Translations under genes and position numbers: made by a program | From: Rhynchopus euleeides | Lineage: Eukaryota; Euglenozoa; Diplonemea; Diplonemida; Diplonemidae | Length of the DNA: 64,000 bases | Assembly (NCBI GenBank): GCA_963210315.1 | Contig: OY723269.1 | Span: forward strand, 1,178,001-1,242,000 | Direction of reading: 5' to 3' | Part shown: in pieces, positions 12,134-22,312 of the stretch | How positions within the stretch are numbered: the first letter of the stretch is position 1 | Layout of the letters: each line of letters starts with the position of its first letter | The notes under the pieces: generated by a model | Databases searched by the model: none | Told to the model about the DNA's origin: nothing | What the model saw: the letters and a program-made list of their open reading frames with translations, nothing else

Positions 12134-13489
12134 GGAACGGAAACTACCACCAAATACACCCACACCCACACCCACACCCACAGCCCCCTCCTATGCCAGG
12201 GGCTGTGCTGTTGTGCCCGAAGCGTGTCGTGGGGGTGGGGGGGGGGGGGGTGTCTCGGATGCTTCACGGAGTAGGGGCATACCACAGCTTTCGCAGCCTC
12301 ACAAACTATCATTGATGGGGAAGGGGAGGGGGGAGGGGTAATTGCTTAGCTATAGGTAGATTGCAGGGGGAGGGTGTGGGAGGGGGCCTAAGGCGGGTTG
12401 TGTTGCCCCCGCCGGTTTTAGTTGGGAGGGCTGTGTGGGCCCAGGGGAGTAAAACTTGCACAAAAAAAAAGTAACCGTAAAAACCCCTCTCCGGCTTTCC
12501 CTTTTCCGCCCTCTCGTGAGATTTCTCACGGGCGCCCAAGGCAGGTCAGCCAACCACATGCACACGCTGCATCTTATTGTATCTGGCTGCTGCCTGTGTG
12601 CGATGCTTTTGGATGCCGCCGGTTCACCCCCCACCCCAGCGATCCTCCGGCACCCTTCACCCCAAATAACCCCCCACCCCAACCCCAACCCCCGCTCCTC
12701 GTCTCGCACCACGTTGCAGGAAGACGATTGCGGTTTTATCTGGGAGTCTCGGTGCTCGGATGTACCCTGCCTCCTACACCCCCCCCCCCCCCCCCCCCTG
12801 TAAGGATTTTGCACTGCATGCGCACGGCTTCCCCTGCTTTATGTTTTGTGCGACTCGTTAATGCTGTAAGGCGGGCGTATTCTGTACCCCGTGTGGGTGG
12901 GGTTGAGGGGTGGGCGGAACGAGCGACATCAATAACGCCTTCCGGCACAGAGTTGTGTTCTGCTTAAGGGGGAGAGAACGCGTGCATCCGGGGAGTGGGG
13001 GGGTGGGGTGGGGGGGGGGGGGGGCGCAGTGGTGGCGGCGGTGTATCGTCTCGTCCACCACCACCACCACCACCTCCTCCTCCTCCCCTCCTCCCCCTGT
13101 GCCAAGCTTTGCATGTGCCAGTTTGAACAATGCGCTGTGAGTGGGCGGGGGTTCCCAGGCATCTCTCTCTTTCGTATGTTGCGGGATCCGAATTCGGGAA
13201 CAAACCCCTGGACCACCCCCGCTCCTCCCCACCACCCTCTGGAATGACGCAGGCTGTTTTTTTTCCCTGTTGAACATCACGACACCACCACCCCCCCCCC
13301 CTCCAATCTATCCACCACCACCTCCCTATCATCTCTTTCAAACCCAACCCCAGCAGGTGCGGCGCACAGACACACTACACTCCTCGTGCGGAAGTGGGAG
13401 AGGGGAGGGGGTCGCTCCAAACCCCACACACCACCCCTTCCCTCTTCCCCCAACACCCCACCCACGCACCCACGCACCCTCGCCAACTC
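12134..13489. other. Intergenic spacer
   Basis: No gene is supported. There are long C and G homopolymers (about 12780-12798 and 13011-13024), a TG/CA-rich stretch after the synthase stop and a CCACCA run near 13055-13075. The long antisense frames here are low-complexity Gly, Pro and His and are rejected. Confidence 0.5.
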
Positions 13490-14563
13490 ATGGACCTCAC
13501 GAGATATGACGAGCCTGCTCCGCACGAGGCATGTGACGCAGCGACGCATGGAGTGAGGTGCAAAAACCCCGACTGCCGCTCGTCAAACATGGTGACCGAC
13601 TGGGATGCCGGCGACGTTGTCTGTGGAGAGTGCGGGTGGGTCCTCCACCAAAGGTGCGAGGACCCTGGGCGGGACTGGAGGGGGACGAATGACAGCGCGG
13701 GGCAGACTGTGGAGCGCGCCACGGAGATCCGTGGCACGGACTACCTCCTCGATGACGACATCGGGATCATCGCAGACTTCCGCGGGACGAAGATGAAGCA
13801 GGTCGGGGGATCGGGAATCTCCAAGCGGGACAGACGAGTCGGGCAGGCGAAGAAGGAGGTTGCAAACATCGCACGCCATCTCCCTGGGGAACTGCCCCAG
13901 TCGATACAGGACGTCGCCCTCGAGTTCTACATCAAACTGTGGGAGGTGTCTGGGAGGAAGCTGCGCTGCGCCCCTGCGATCGTCGCATCCTGCGTGCGGT
14001 CCATCTGCTTCATGCGGCACATCCCGTACGTCGACCTCGACTTCCACAAGGCCCTCCAGCACGACGTGGAGAAGCCGAAGGCAATGCTTGATGCCGCTGC
14101 CAAAAACATCCACGCTCTCATCGAGATGGACAAACAGGCGGGGAAGAACACCCAGCAGATCTACACCTTCCTGCGGGACGTCGGGGTGGAGGGTGTGGGT
14201 GACCTCTTCGGTCAATATGTCCCCCTCTGCACGAGGTGGGCGGGCACCCTGAAGGTCCCACACGCGACAGGTATACTGGCGGCAGCGGTGGGGAAGGTGT
14301 TGCGGGAGAAGACGCATCTTAAAAAACAGCCTGCCATGGGGCTGCTCTACTCCGGGGCTCTGCACATCGCGTGCCACAGGCAGGGGGCGTCGGCGGCGGA
14401 GGAGCAGGTGACTGCGTCGCGCATTGCGGAGCACTCCGGGGAGTCGTCGCGCAGCATTGATGAGTATGTGCAGCTCTTCCTGCGGCGGAAGGATCTTATC
14501 ATCAAAGAGGCATCAGGAACGCTCACACCTGCCGTGCGGCGTGCCTTGGGGATGGAGGATTGA
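13490..14563 (+). CDS. TFIIB: Transcription initiation factor IIB-like protein
   Basis: A single exon encodes 357 residues. TFIIB bridges TBP-bound promoter DNA and RNA polymerase II in the nucleus. An N-terminal zinc ribbon has Cys24 and Cys29 (CX4C) and Cys45 and Cys48 (CX2C), followed by the conserved DPGRDWR (family SEWR-type) motif around residue 60. A basic linker (GSGISKRDRR) follows, then two cyclin-like repeats at about residues 125-220 and 240-350, the second with SRSIDEYVQLFLRRKDLII. Length fits TFIIB (about 320-350) better than Brf1. The first zinc pair has CX4C rather than the usual CX2C or CX2H spacing. The start at 13490 gives a short N-terminus before the ribbon, as in other TFIIBs. 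A divergent TFB-type paralogue is the alternative. Confidence 0.88.
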   Translation: MDLTRYDEPAPHEACDAATHGVRCKNPDCRSSNMVTDWDAGDVVCGECGWVLHQRCEDPGRDWRGTNDSAGQTVERATEIRGTDYLLDDDIGIIADFRGTKMKQVGGSGISKRDRRVGQAKKEVANIARHLPGELPQSIQDVALEFYIKLWEVSGRKLRCAPAIVASCVRSICFMRHIPYVDLDFHKALQHDVEKPKAMLDAAAKNIHALIEMDKQAGKNTQQIYTFLRDVGVEGVGDLFGQYVPLCTRWAGTLKVPHATGILAAAVGKVLREKTHLKKQPAMGLLYSGALHIACHRQGASAAEEQVTASRIAEHSGESSRSIDEYVQLFLRRKDLIIKEASGTLTPAVRRALGMED

Positions 14564-15458
14564 TGGAGCTGGAAGGGGCAGGCGTTAGCGTCATCGCGAT
14601 TTTCATCACGCCACCTTTTGGGGAAGAGGTTCTCACTGCGGCATCTGGAAATGGCGTGGAAAATGGTTTCAGAGGTCACCGCGTGGAGCTCCCTGTTGCC
14701 TTATATGTTGCGATTGCATCCGAGGGGGTTTGGGAGGAAGGCAAAGGGGGGGGGGTGGGAGTAAGCCGGTGTTTCCGTGTTTTTTTGGCTTTCTATTTTT
14801 GTTGATGGATGTTCTGCCACAGCCCCTGGCTCAGTGCTGCGGTGAAAAAAAAATGGGTTTTCCGGAAGAAAAAAAGAACATGCAGAAAAGGGTGTTGTTT
14901 GGGAAGGTTTCGGGCTTTCCCCCAACCCCGACACACCCCCCAACCCCTTCCCAAACGAGTCATCCCCTCTCACATTGGCGTGGCACTGCAGCTGCGCCTA
15001 TCTAGCCCACCACCACCCCCCCTCCGGCACGTTGCACTGCTGTTGACGGTTCGGAGAACAACAAGGCTGGCCCTCTCCCCTCAACACCCCCTCCCCCCCT
15101 CGAGATCAAATCCCCCCTCGAGATGCTGTTTTCCCAGAGTGCCGCTCTTCCCAATCAGCAGGGATACCCTCCTGTTATAACCTTATGCAGTACAGCAAAA
15201 CCGTTAGCAAAAAATATATACGAGACGTTACGCTTTTGGTTTTCTGTTGAAGGGGGGTGGTGGTGGTGGTGGTGGTGTGTAGTGGGGGCCTTCGCTACAG
15301 AAATGCAGAGAAGTGAGGAAGGGTGAACCGCCTCACAAAACTGGCTGCAAAGTGACACAGTTTGACACACAGTGTGGCACAGAGCGAAGGCCCCCGGTAG
15401 GACGGGTTAGCCCAACCCCAGCGTACAACAGCACAGCGCCTCCCCTCCCCGACACAGA
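14564..15458. other. Intergenic spacer
   Basis: No gene is supported. A (GGT)n tract lies near 15258-15276. Just before the next gene, CCTCCCCTCCCCGACACAG ends immediately 5' of the ATG at 15459 and could be an RNA-processing acceptor. Confidence 0.5.
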
Positions 15459-16229
15459 ATGATGCGCTCCGTGTCCATCCGCGCACCCAAGGGCAGCGCG
15501 GGCATCCTCAGCGTCGACTCGTTTGCCCCTGCCAGGGCGGGGAACGGCTCTCTTGTATACCTCCATGGCTTCATGAGTGTGAGGCGAAGCGAGAAGAGCG
15601 ACGCCCTTGCAACCCTAGCGCAGAAGCATGGCCTCGGTTTCGCACGGTTTGACTTCAGGGCGCACGGCGACAGCACGGGGGTGCCGATGCGCGACATCAT
15701 CCTCTCGGGCATGCTTGACGACGCACACGAGGTGTTCGCATCCCTCCCTGATCTGGGACCCCTCTATCTCATCGGGTCCTCCATCGGTGCGCTGGTTGCA
15801 CTGAAGCTCTGCGCGACACTGCCAGATCGCGTGCTCGCCCTGCTGCTCGTTGCCCCTGCAGGCGGGCTTGCAGCCCGGTGGGCTACCCTCCCGATTTCCA
15901 ACGGGTGTTTCACCATCAAGTCGTCCTTTGTTGGGGACACGGATATCTCCGAAGACTTCCTGGCAGACGCACACCGCAACGGCTGGCACGATGCCCCCCT
16001 GGCAGCGGGTGTGGGGAGCACCCCCGTGATGGCGGTGCACGGTGCGCTGGATGACAGCGTCCCCCTGGCTGATGCGGAGCGGCTGTTTTCCCTGCTACCA
16101 GAGGCGGCTCCCAAGAGGTGGGTGTGCTACCCGCAGGGGGGGCACCGCCTCAATGAGAACATCGGCGAGACGTACGATGCATTCCATGCCTTCCTCGTCG
16201 GCAACGGCGTGAAGGGGGTGCAGGCGTGA
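15459..16229 (+). CDS. Alpha/beta hydrolase, ABHD10-like acyl thioesterase family
   Basis: A single exon encodes 256 residues. The fold is clear: strand plus oxyanion motif LVYLHGF (HG at 36-37), a FDFRAHGDSTG segment typical of ABHD10 and bacterial serine aminopeptidase-like hydrolases (65-74), nucleophile elbow GSSIG with Ser108, acid in HGALDDSVP (about 197-200) and catalytic His in GGHRLNE (about 229). ABHD10 relatives remove acyl groups from protein cysteines or cleave ester conjugates, often in mitochondria, but no clear transit peptide is visible here. Substrate is unknown. A second Met follows immediately, so the start could be 15459 or 15462. The length matches the family core with no extra domains. 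Confidence 0.87.
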   Translation: MMRSVSIRAPKGSAGILSVDSFAPARAGNGSLVYLHGFMSVRRSEKSDALATLAQKHGLGFARFDFRAHGDSTGVPMRDIILSGMLDDAHEVFASLPDLGPLYLIGSSIGALVALKLCATLPDRVLALLLVAPAGGLAARWATLPISNGCFTIKSSFVGDTDISEDFLADAHRNGWHDAPLAAGVGSTPVMAVHGALDDSVPLADAERLFSLLPEAAPKRWVCYPQGGHRLNENIGETYDAFHAFLVGNGVKGVQA

Positions 16230-16628
16230 GGCAGGGGTGAGGGGAGGCTGGGCTTCAGCCGCACGGAAAATTACACGGGTCCGCCTCCCCGCCCCCCTCG
16301 CAGATTTTGGGGGAAGGTGGTGACATGGTTCACGCCTGTGCTAACGTTTTTTTGCGCATATGGGCGGGCCAACGCCGTCTATCTGTCGACAGCAGGCCCT
16401 GGAGGCCCAAGGGGAGGGTGGGGTGTGCAGTTGGAGTCAGCACTGCTGTGGCTAAAAACCCACGGCTTTCCCTCCCACCCCTTTACAGCGTGTGGGGCTC
16501 GGAAGATTGTGGGTCCTTTGGGCGTCTTCCCGGTGTGTCTTGTTTGTGTGCTTTCCTGTCTCTGCGCCCCACCACATAAAAAAAATATCAGCGCACCGCA
16601 CCTCCCAGACACACAGGCAAGACCAAGC
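16230..16628. other. Short spacer before DUF4116 gene
   Basis: The 5' part has a pyrimidine-rich stretch ending CCCCTCGCAG near 16295-16304, a candidate acceptor. The DUF4116 reading frame stays open through much of this spacer (from about 16317), but composition is not protein-like before the Met at 16629. Confidence 0.45.
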
Positions 16629-19322
16629 ATGCCTGTTGATGCAATGGAGGTGTTCCTGAAGGACACGCTGTGCGGGGAGCAGCATGCGGTCTACATCGGG
16701 GAGGGCGACACGCCGATTCATCTGAAGGCAACGGCACTCGATGTGGCGCTCGGGTCGCCTGCAGATCTGCTTGCCGAGGACGTGGAGCTGTCGGTGGATG
16801 GGGAGGTGCTCGACGACAGCACGCCTCTCTGCAGTGCCGCAGGTGTGTCGCAAGGGTGCTGCATCGACGTGGCGCTGTCGGGTGCACGCTTCGTTCAGAT
16901 GCTGCGGAAGCAGGAGTGTGACAACCCCTATGGGTCTCGCGTGGACATCGCCGCCATACCTGCCTGGGCACAGCGTCTGCGTGATGTGGCGCTTGCGGTG
17001 GTACGGTGCGAGAGTATGGCGTTGTGTCACCTCGACGAGTTCCTTAATGACAGACTGGTCGTCGCCGCAGCGGTGCAAGGCAACTGCGACGCACTTCAGT
17101 TCGCTTCCGAAGACCTGCGTGGGGACGAGGACCTGGTGTTGAACGCTATGGATATGGACGAGGAGATCCTGAAATACGCATCACCTGCGCTGCTCAGAAA
17201 CAAACCCTTCGTCCTCACTATTGTGCAGCGCTGGGGTTATGTTCTCGAGTATGTCGATGCATCGCTGCAGGCCGATAGGGAAGTGGTCATGGCAGCAGTC
17301 CAAGCCTGCGGCGAGGCACTTGCATACGTCTGTGAGTCCCTCCGCAATGACAGGCAGGTGGTCATGGCGTCAGATGATTGCATCCGGTACGCAAGTGCTA
17401 CACTGCGCAACGACAAGGAGATTGTTATCCGTGCCTTACGGAGGGGCCATTTATTTGATCCAGAGACACTGCCTCACGACAGGGAGATGATGCTGAATGT
17501 CGTACGCCTGCAGGCCCTCTCCGTCCATAGACATCCCCTACTGATCAACGACACGGAGTTCCAACGCGAGGCTGTGTTGTGGCGCGGTTCTCTGTTGGAG
17601 GATGTCTCCAAGTCGGTCCAGCCGTGCTCAGATGTGCCGCTTCACCAAGACCGAGACCTTATCCTTGCAGCAGTCGAGACCTACCCCATGGCGCTCAAGC
17701 ATGCCCACCCTTCCCTGCAGGGCGACAGGGAGGTGGTGCTCACTGCGATGCGCAGCAGAGGGAAGCGGCATCCGCAGGATGGTGTACTTCGCTACGCAGC
17801 CTCACACCTGAAGCAGGACGAGGAGGTGGTGTTGGCAGGTGTGCGGCGTGCCCCAGGCGAGCTCAGAGAAGCAGACGACTCGCTTCGCACCAACAGAGAC
17901 TTCGTGTTGCAGTGTGTCATGCTGCAGGGACGTGCCTTGCAACACGCCGACCGCTCTGTTCGTAGCGACAGGGGGGGTGAACCTTTTGAACGGGCGCCTC
18001 CACGTGGCGAACCCCGGTAACGGTGAGGGTAGAGACCGGCGAAGATCCGTTCATTTTTCCGCTGCGTGCCCTATTTCAATACAGCGGGGGGCCCTTTCTC
18101 GCAGCTTTGAGCGTTATTGATGTTGTGGTGTTTGTGATTTCCCTTTTACCGTGGTGCACGCAACAGCTGGCGCTCGTCGGCTCGCAGGTTACGAGGCAAT
18201 TGCTAGTCACACTGCTTGAGAGGCCTTCGGGCATTCGTTTGCTAGTAGCTTAGCTACACTTCTTCACTCCGTCTGAGGGGGCGGGTAGGGGGCTGCCATC
18301 AGCCCCCTGCCGTCCTGTGGTGTGTGCCCTTCTAGCTTCCATTTTTAAATCTAACACCGGTGTGTGTCCCGTGTGTCTTTTCCCTTCCCCACCCCCACAC
18401 ACGCATGCCGGACGGACGCTGGATAGCCTGCTCGACAGGCTAGCTCGGACCTGTGGCCGACGGGCCGGGGTCGGACCTCGTTCGGTTCAAACCCAACTAA
18501 AATGTTCGTAGCGACAGGGAGGTGCAGCTTGCTGCAGTGGCACAGTGCCCGGAGGCCTTAGAGTGGTGTGATGAGTCGATCCGCAGCAACAGAGATGTGG
18601 TCCTCACAGCCGTGCGGAAGGATGGTGCTACATTGCGGTATGCTTCGGACAACCTGCGCAAGGACCGGGAGGTTGTGCTTGTTGCTGTAAAGACAGCCGA
18701 GTGGCCATGTTTTGCTAGCGAGACATTCGGCAAGGACGAGGAGGTGGTGCTCGCAGCCATACACACTGACGGGAATTTTCTTCCTCGCGCCGACGCTTCG
18801 TTTGCCAGCAACAGAGATTTCATGCTTGCAGCCGTACGCAAGTGCGGGTGTGCTATTCGCTTTGCCAGCGCTTCACTGTGCCGTGACAAAGAGCTTCAAC
18901 TAGCGGCCGTCTTGCAGGACGGGAGGGCGCTGCAATTCGTCCATCCTCCACTGCGAAACGACAGGTCGCTTGTGCTTCAAGCGGCTCGTTCACACGGCGA
19001 GGCACTCCGATATGCCGATCCGGTGTTCTGTGGTGACGAGGAGGTGGTGCTCGCAGCCGTGACGAGTTGCGGCAGTGCGCTGCGCTTCGCCGACCCCCCA
19101 CTGTGGAACAAGCGTGAGGTGGTGCTGGCGGCTGTGCGCCAGGAGGGATGTGCCCTGAAGCACGCCCCCACAGCACTGTGCTGCGATAAGGAGGTGGTGA
19201 TGGCGGCTGTGTGTGCCGATCCAGACGCCTTCGCCCACGCGTCTGCCCCGCTGCGCCGCGACAGCGACATCGTTGCTGCCGCCTTCCCTGAGCTGCATCA
19301 GAACAAGAGACGGCGGAAGTGA
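16629..19322 (+). CDS. Ubiquitin-like plus DUF4116-repeat protein, interrupted by an insertion
   Basis: With the 546-bp insertion removed, 16629-17973 joins 18520-19322 in frame to encode about 715 residues. Residues 1-80 resemble a ubiquitin-like beta-grasp (LAEDVELSVDGEVLDDSTPL). The rest is a run of roughly 49-residue DUF4116 repeats with signatures such as REVVLAAVRQEGCALKHA and NDKEIV. DUF4116 is expanded in various protists and algae; its function is unknown, and a scaffold or interaction role is plausible. As it lies in the DNA, the frame meets a stop at 18018-18020 inside the insertion and reopens downstream, so the locus is either disrupted or the insertion is spliced out. No other frameshift is seen, which suggests the insertion is recent or tolerated. 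The start Met at 16629 precedes the first folded segment. Confidence 0.8.
17957..18519. mobile_element. 546-bp insertion with 17-bp target-site duplication
   Basis: The 17-mer TGTTCGTAGCGACAGGG occurs at 17957-17973 and again at 18503-18519. Removing one copy and the sequence between restores an uninterrupted DUF4116 repeat, so this is a true insertion into coding sequence. It has no terminal inverted repeat. The right end is ACTAAAA, which with a long duplication fits target-primed retroposition (SINE-like). Near the right end are a perfect 7-bp stem (TAGCCTG / CAGGCTA, about 18424-18442) and a tRNA T-arm or B-box-like motif GGTTCAAACCC (18484-18494). No ORF. The length is divisible by three but contains in-frame stops. 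Confidence 0.85.
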
Positions 19323-20018
19323 AGAGGGCGGGGTACTACCGTGCCTGCCGAGACTGGCCAATACCCTCCCACCCTGAGCGGACCCCTTCAGCACAGAGAA
19401 GAATATGGCACCGCGTGGTGTGACTTAGTGGAGGACAGCGGGATCGGCTTCACCATATTGTGGCCTTTTAGAGACAATCCGACGGCAAGGCCTCAGAGGC
19501 TTAGACGCGGGGGGTGGGGGGGCGGGGGTCAAAGTTGGTCATATTTTGGAACATTTTTTTGAGGACCTCGCCGGGGTCTCCTTTTAGTTAAGCTGCGGCG
19601 GACGTGTGATGTGTGAAGTGTAGAGTTGGTTCCGAGGCACTGATCCAAATATGCGTGTATCTCGCTGTCTTCTGTTCACGTGTTCATGTGTTCCGCACCG
19701 AGTGCCCAAACCCCCCCAGCCCAGTACACTGCACTTTACAGCACGAACGCGTTCGCCCTTTGTGCGACAAAAAAGGTGAACGCCGTGCGTTCGTTTGGTC
19801 AGCGAGAGGGGATCTGCCTGCACCCACACAGGGCGCCACCCAGGACGCTGGCCCCTCAGAGTTGCGCCCCGAAACCGCCCCCCCCCCCCCCCCCCTCCCT
19901 TTGCGCACTGCGAGACTTGCCTTTGCCTTCACTCGACAATCAAACGCCCCTCCCTTTTCCCCGATACATCAGCTTGATCGCCTCCATGGAAGCAAGAAGG
20001 TGATGGGGGTGGGACGCT
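19323..20018. other. Intergenic spacer
   Basis: No gene is supported. A G run lies at about 19509-19527 and a C run at about 19879-19896. The minus-strand coding-like block that starts near 20697 may extend into this region through a frameshift (see the following feature). Confidence 0.4.
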
Positions 20019-20697
20019 TCAGGCCTGGGGAGCCCTCCCCTCCAAAGGGAACCATGTGCGGGAACGCCTTCCCCCAGATGTCCTTCGTGAACATGGACAG
20101 GGGGTTCGTGGGGTCAACGCCGCTGTAGTAGGTTGCGTCCCCAGCACCGCACCCAGGAAGTGTTCGCGGCCATTCGCTAATATTGAGGTCCCCCCTGGCT
20201 GATGTTTGGTGACGGCATGCACATACTCTGCACGCGGCCTGACGTGCTTCGTGATCAGGCACAGGGTCGTGACCGACGGGTGTTCAGCGAGAGAGGTGAC
20301 TCCTGTAATCAGCGACTCCGTGACGAGTGACTGCGTCACCTTTCCCGTCACAAAGGTCTCCGGGCCTGTCTCGCCTCTCCTCAACTTGAGGTAATAGTCG
20401 ATGAGGGTGGGGGCGTCGGAAGTGCAGCTTTGTCTCTGCTCAGACGTGTCAACACGCCCCGTCGTCGCCTTGCGTTTCACAATTCTGTGCCGCCTGCAGA
20501 ACTGCCTCGCCCAGTCCACATCGAGGTGGCACAACCCTCCGGAGCGCGCCGAGTCCTGGCGTCGGAGCGAGAAGCGCTCTTGCCTTCCCCGCGTTAATCC
20601 TGCGGCGTTACATCCCATCTGTCTTACATCGAGAGTTACCCTTCCCCCACTGAAATATCTCGCTTCCTGGACAGAACGCTGCACATCAACGTTGATC
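20019..20697 (-). pseudogene. Minus-strand coding-like block cut by TIR element
   Basis: Reading from 20697 down to about 20160 gives an open, protein-like frame with segments such as DVDWARQFCRRHRIVKRKAT and DYYLKLRRGETGPETFVTGK. Near 20150 the plausible sequence moves to another frame (DPTNPLSMFTKDIWGKAFPH), implying a frameshift or small intron. The block starts exactly at the edge of the 20698-23635 TIR element with no start codon of its own. The W..xFCRRH..xxRKAT pattern loosely recalls CENP-B/Tc5-type helix-turn-helix domains of transposases, which would make this an older element hit by a younger one. It is the only minus-strand frame in the window that I take seriously. Confidence 0.4.
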
Positions 20698-20967
20698 CCC
20701 ACGGTGCGCTAGTGTTGGCAACCACTAGTGGAGTCGACAACTGAAACCTCGACAACTGACTGGGTTGTTGACGACAAGTGCCAGTTGTCGACTCGACAAC
20801 TGGCACTTGTCGAGTCGACAACTGGCACTTGTCGACTCGACAACTCTATACACTGTACTGCAGGAAGAACGCCCAAGTATGAAGGGGAAAACGCACAGTT
20901 GGGTGTGTGCTTGGGATATGAGGTGTGGTGGCATATCAGCGCTGGACTTTGTTGCGAATTTCCTTGT
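20698..20967 (+). repeat. Left terminal inverted repeat (270 bp)
   Basis: Inverse match to 23378-23635. It contains at least four GTCGACAAC/GTTGTCGAC half-sites arranged as nested palindromes, a likely protein-binding or recombination site for the element's own product. Confidence 0.85.
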
Positions 20968-21085
20968 GCCGTTTCTCCCTCCCACAACCCACATCACCAG
21001 GGTCTTGCAAGCCCTGACCAGATTACCTCCATTGTTGAATAGATACACACACGCCAACAGACACACACACACACAGCTATCAATC

Positions 21086-22108
21086 ATGCCTGCCTCTGCC
21101 AAAACCACGGCGAAGAGAAGCAGAACGGAGGAAACCGCCCCGAGCTCGGCCCCCCCGACGAAGCAGCCCGCCACTCAGCCGGGCTTTATTCAACTTTTTG
21201 TTGAATACTACGTCGAGCCGGAGGAGGGGGGGCGGCTGTCGAACACAGCCCTGAAGGCACTGATCGGGAAGATCACGGGCAAGCCCATAAAGGGCAACGA
21301 CGGGACCGTGAGCGCGGCGATGGGGGCCAGGTACAAGGAGTACCAGGGGGGGACGGTGTCGGAGAAGTCGGCGAAGGAGGCGCAGCTGGAGAGGTACTCC
21401 ATCCGCACCAAGGGGGGGACGGATACGGAGTTCATTGGTGTGAGGATCACACCATCTCCATCAGCCTCCGCCAAGTCCAAGGCGAAACTGGAGCAGATGC
21501 AGAAGCTGCACCCGCACGCCGCCCTCACCTCGGGCGTAAAGATGTCCCGGCTCTACGCCGCAGAGGTGAAGCTGGCTGCCCCCCAGAAGACGAAGGCATC
21601 CTCGAAGGCAGACAAGATCTTTCCTCAATACTCAGGAAGGAAGAGAGACGTGTCGTCGTTGCAGGGAGCAGCCAACACCTTTGCTCCAAGAACCGTCGGG
21701 GGATTCTACGAGTTCATCGTGGAATCTGGGCTGTCGACGGTACAGAAGGTGACCCAGAATGGGCACATTCTGCGCCTCACCCTGCGGAGGCTGCGCGCAA
21801 CGCAGGACTTGGAGGCGAAGGAGTACGAGGTGGACCTGCACATCCCCTCCAAGTACCTGCTGGACCCGGGTCACGCTGCGCAGGTCAAGGACCGTGAGGG
21901 GATCGTCGTTGTGAGGCAGCTGCTGGTGGATTCTGGCGGCGAACAGTCGATACAGGCAACGACTGACACCGGCAAGTTTACAGACTTGCTGGATGGCGAC
22001 GAAGATGAAGAAGAGGAACTGGACGATGAGGCAAGTGAGACTGCCCCCCCACCTAGCCCAAGCCAATCTAACTCAGGCCCAACGCAGGTGGATGTGGATG
22101 ACATTTGA
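21086..22108 (+). CDS. Element ORF 1, unknown DNA-associated protein
   Basis: 340 residues. The start at 21086 gives a basic N-terminus (AKTTAKRSRTEE). Residues about 33-120 (FIQLFVEYYVEPEEGGRLSN and onward to FIGVRI) resemble in pattern the winged-helix domain found at the C-terminus of D5-type and phage primases, but I consider this suggestive only. The middle is Lys/Ala-rich. Residues about 205-290 form a globular segment (GGFYEFIVESGLSTVQKV). The tail is strongly acidic (DLLDGDEDEEEELDDEASE). No catalytic DDE/DDD or tyrosine-recombinase signature is visible. Its position directly inside the left TIR and same-strand pairing with the zinc-finger ORF argue that it is an element gene. Possible roles are terminus binding or replication. 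Confidence 0.7.
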   Translation: MPASAKTTAKRSRTEETAPSSAPPTKQPATQPGFIQLFVEYYVEPEEGGRLSNTALKALIGKITGKPIKGNDGTVSAAMGARYKEYQGGTVSEKSAKEAQLERYSIRTKGGTDTEFIGVRITPSPSASAKSKAKLEQMQKLHPHAALTSGVKMSRLYAAEVKLAAPQKTKASSKADKIFPQYSGRKRDVSSLQGAANTFAPRTVGGFYEFIVESGLSTVQKVTQNGHILRLTLRRLRATQDLEAKEYEVDLHIPSKYLLDPGHAAQVKDREGIVVVRQLLVDSGGEQSIQATTDTGKFTDLLDGDEDEEEELDDEASETAPPPSPSQSNSGPTQVDVDDI

Positions 22109-22312
22109 TGATCCAGTGTGAGTGTGGAAGCGTCAACGTATATGAAAGCAAACGGAAGAAAAGGTGCAGAACGATCGCAGTGACACTTTCCCTTTTTTGG
22201 TTATCACTCTTGACGTCATCCTCCCCCCGCCGGTTCCTCAGGCATAGCCTTTTTTGTTGGGATGCACACACACACCACAGGAGAGCCGGGTGGGAATGGT
22301 TCCGAAGAGACA

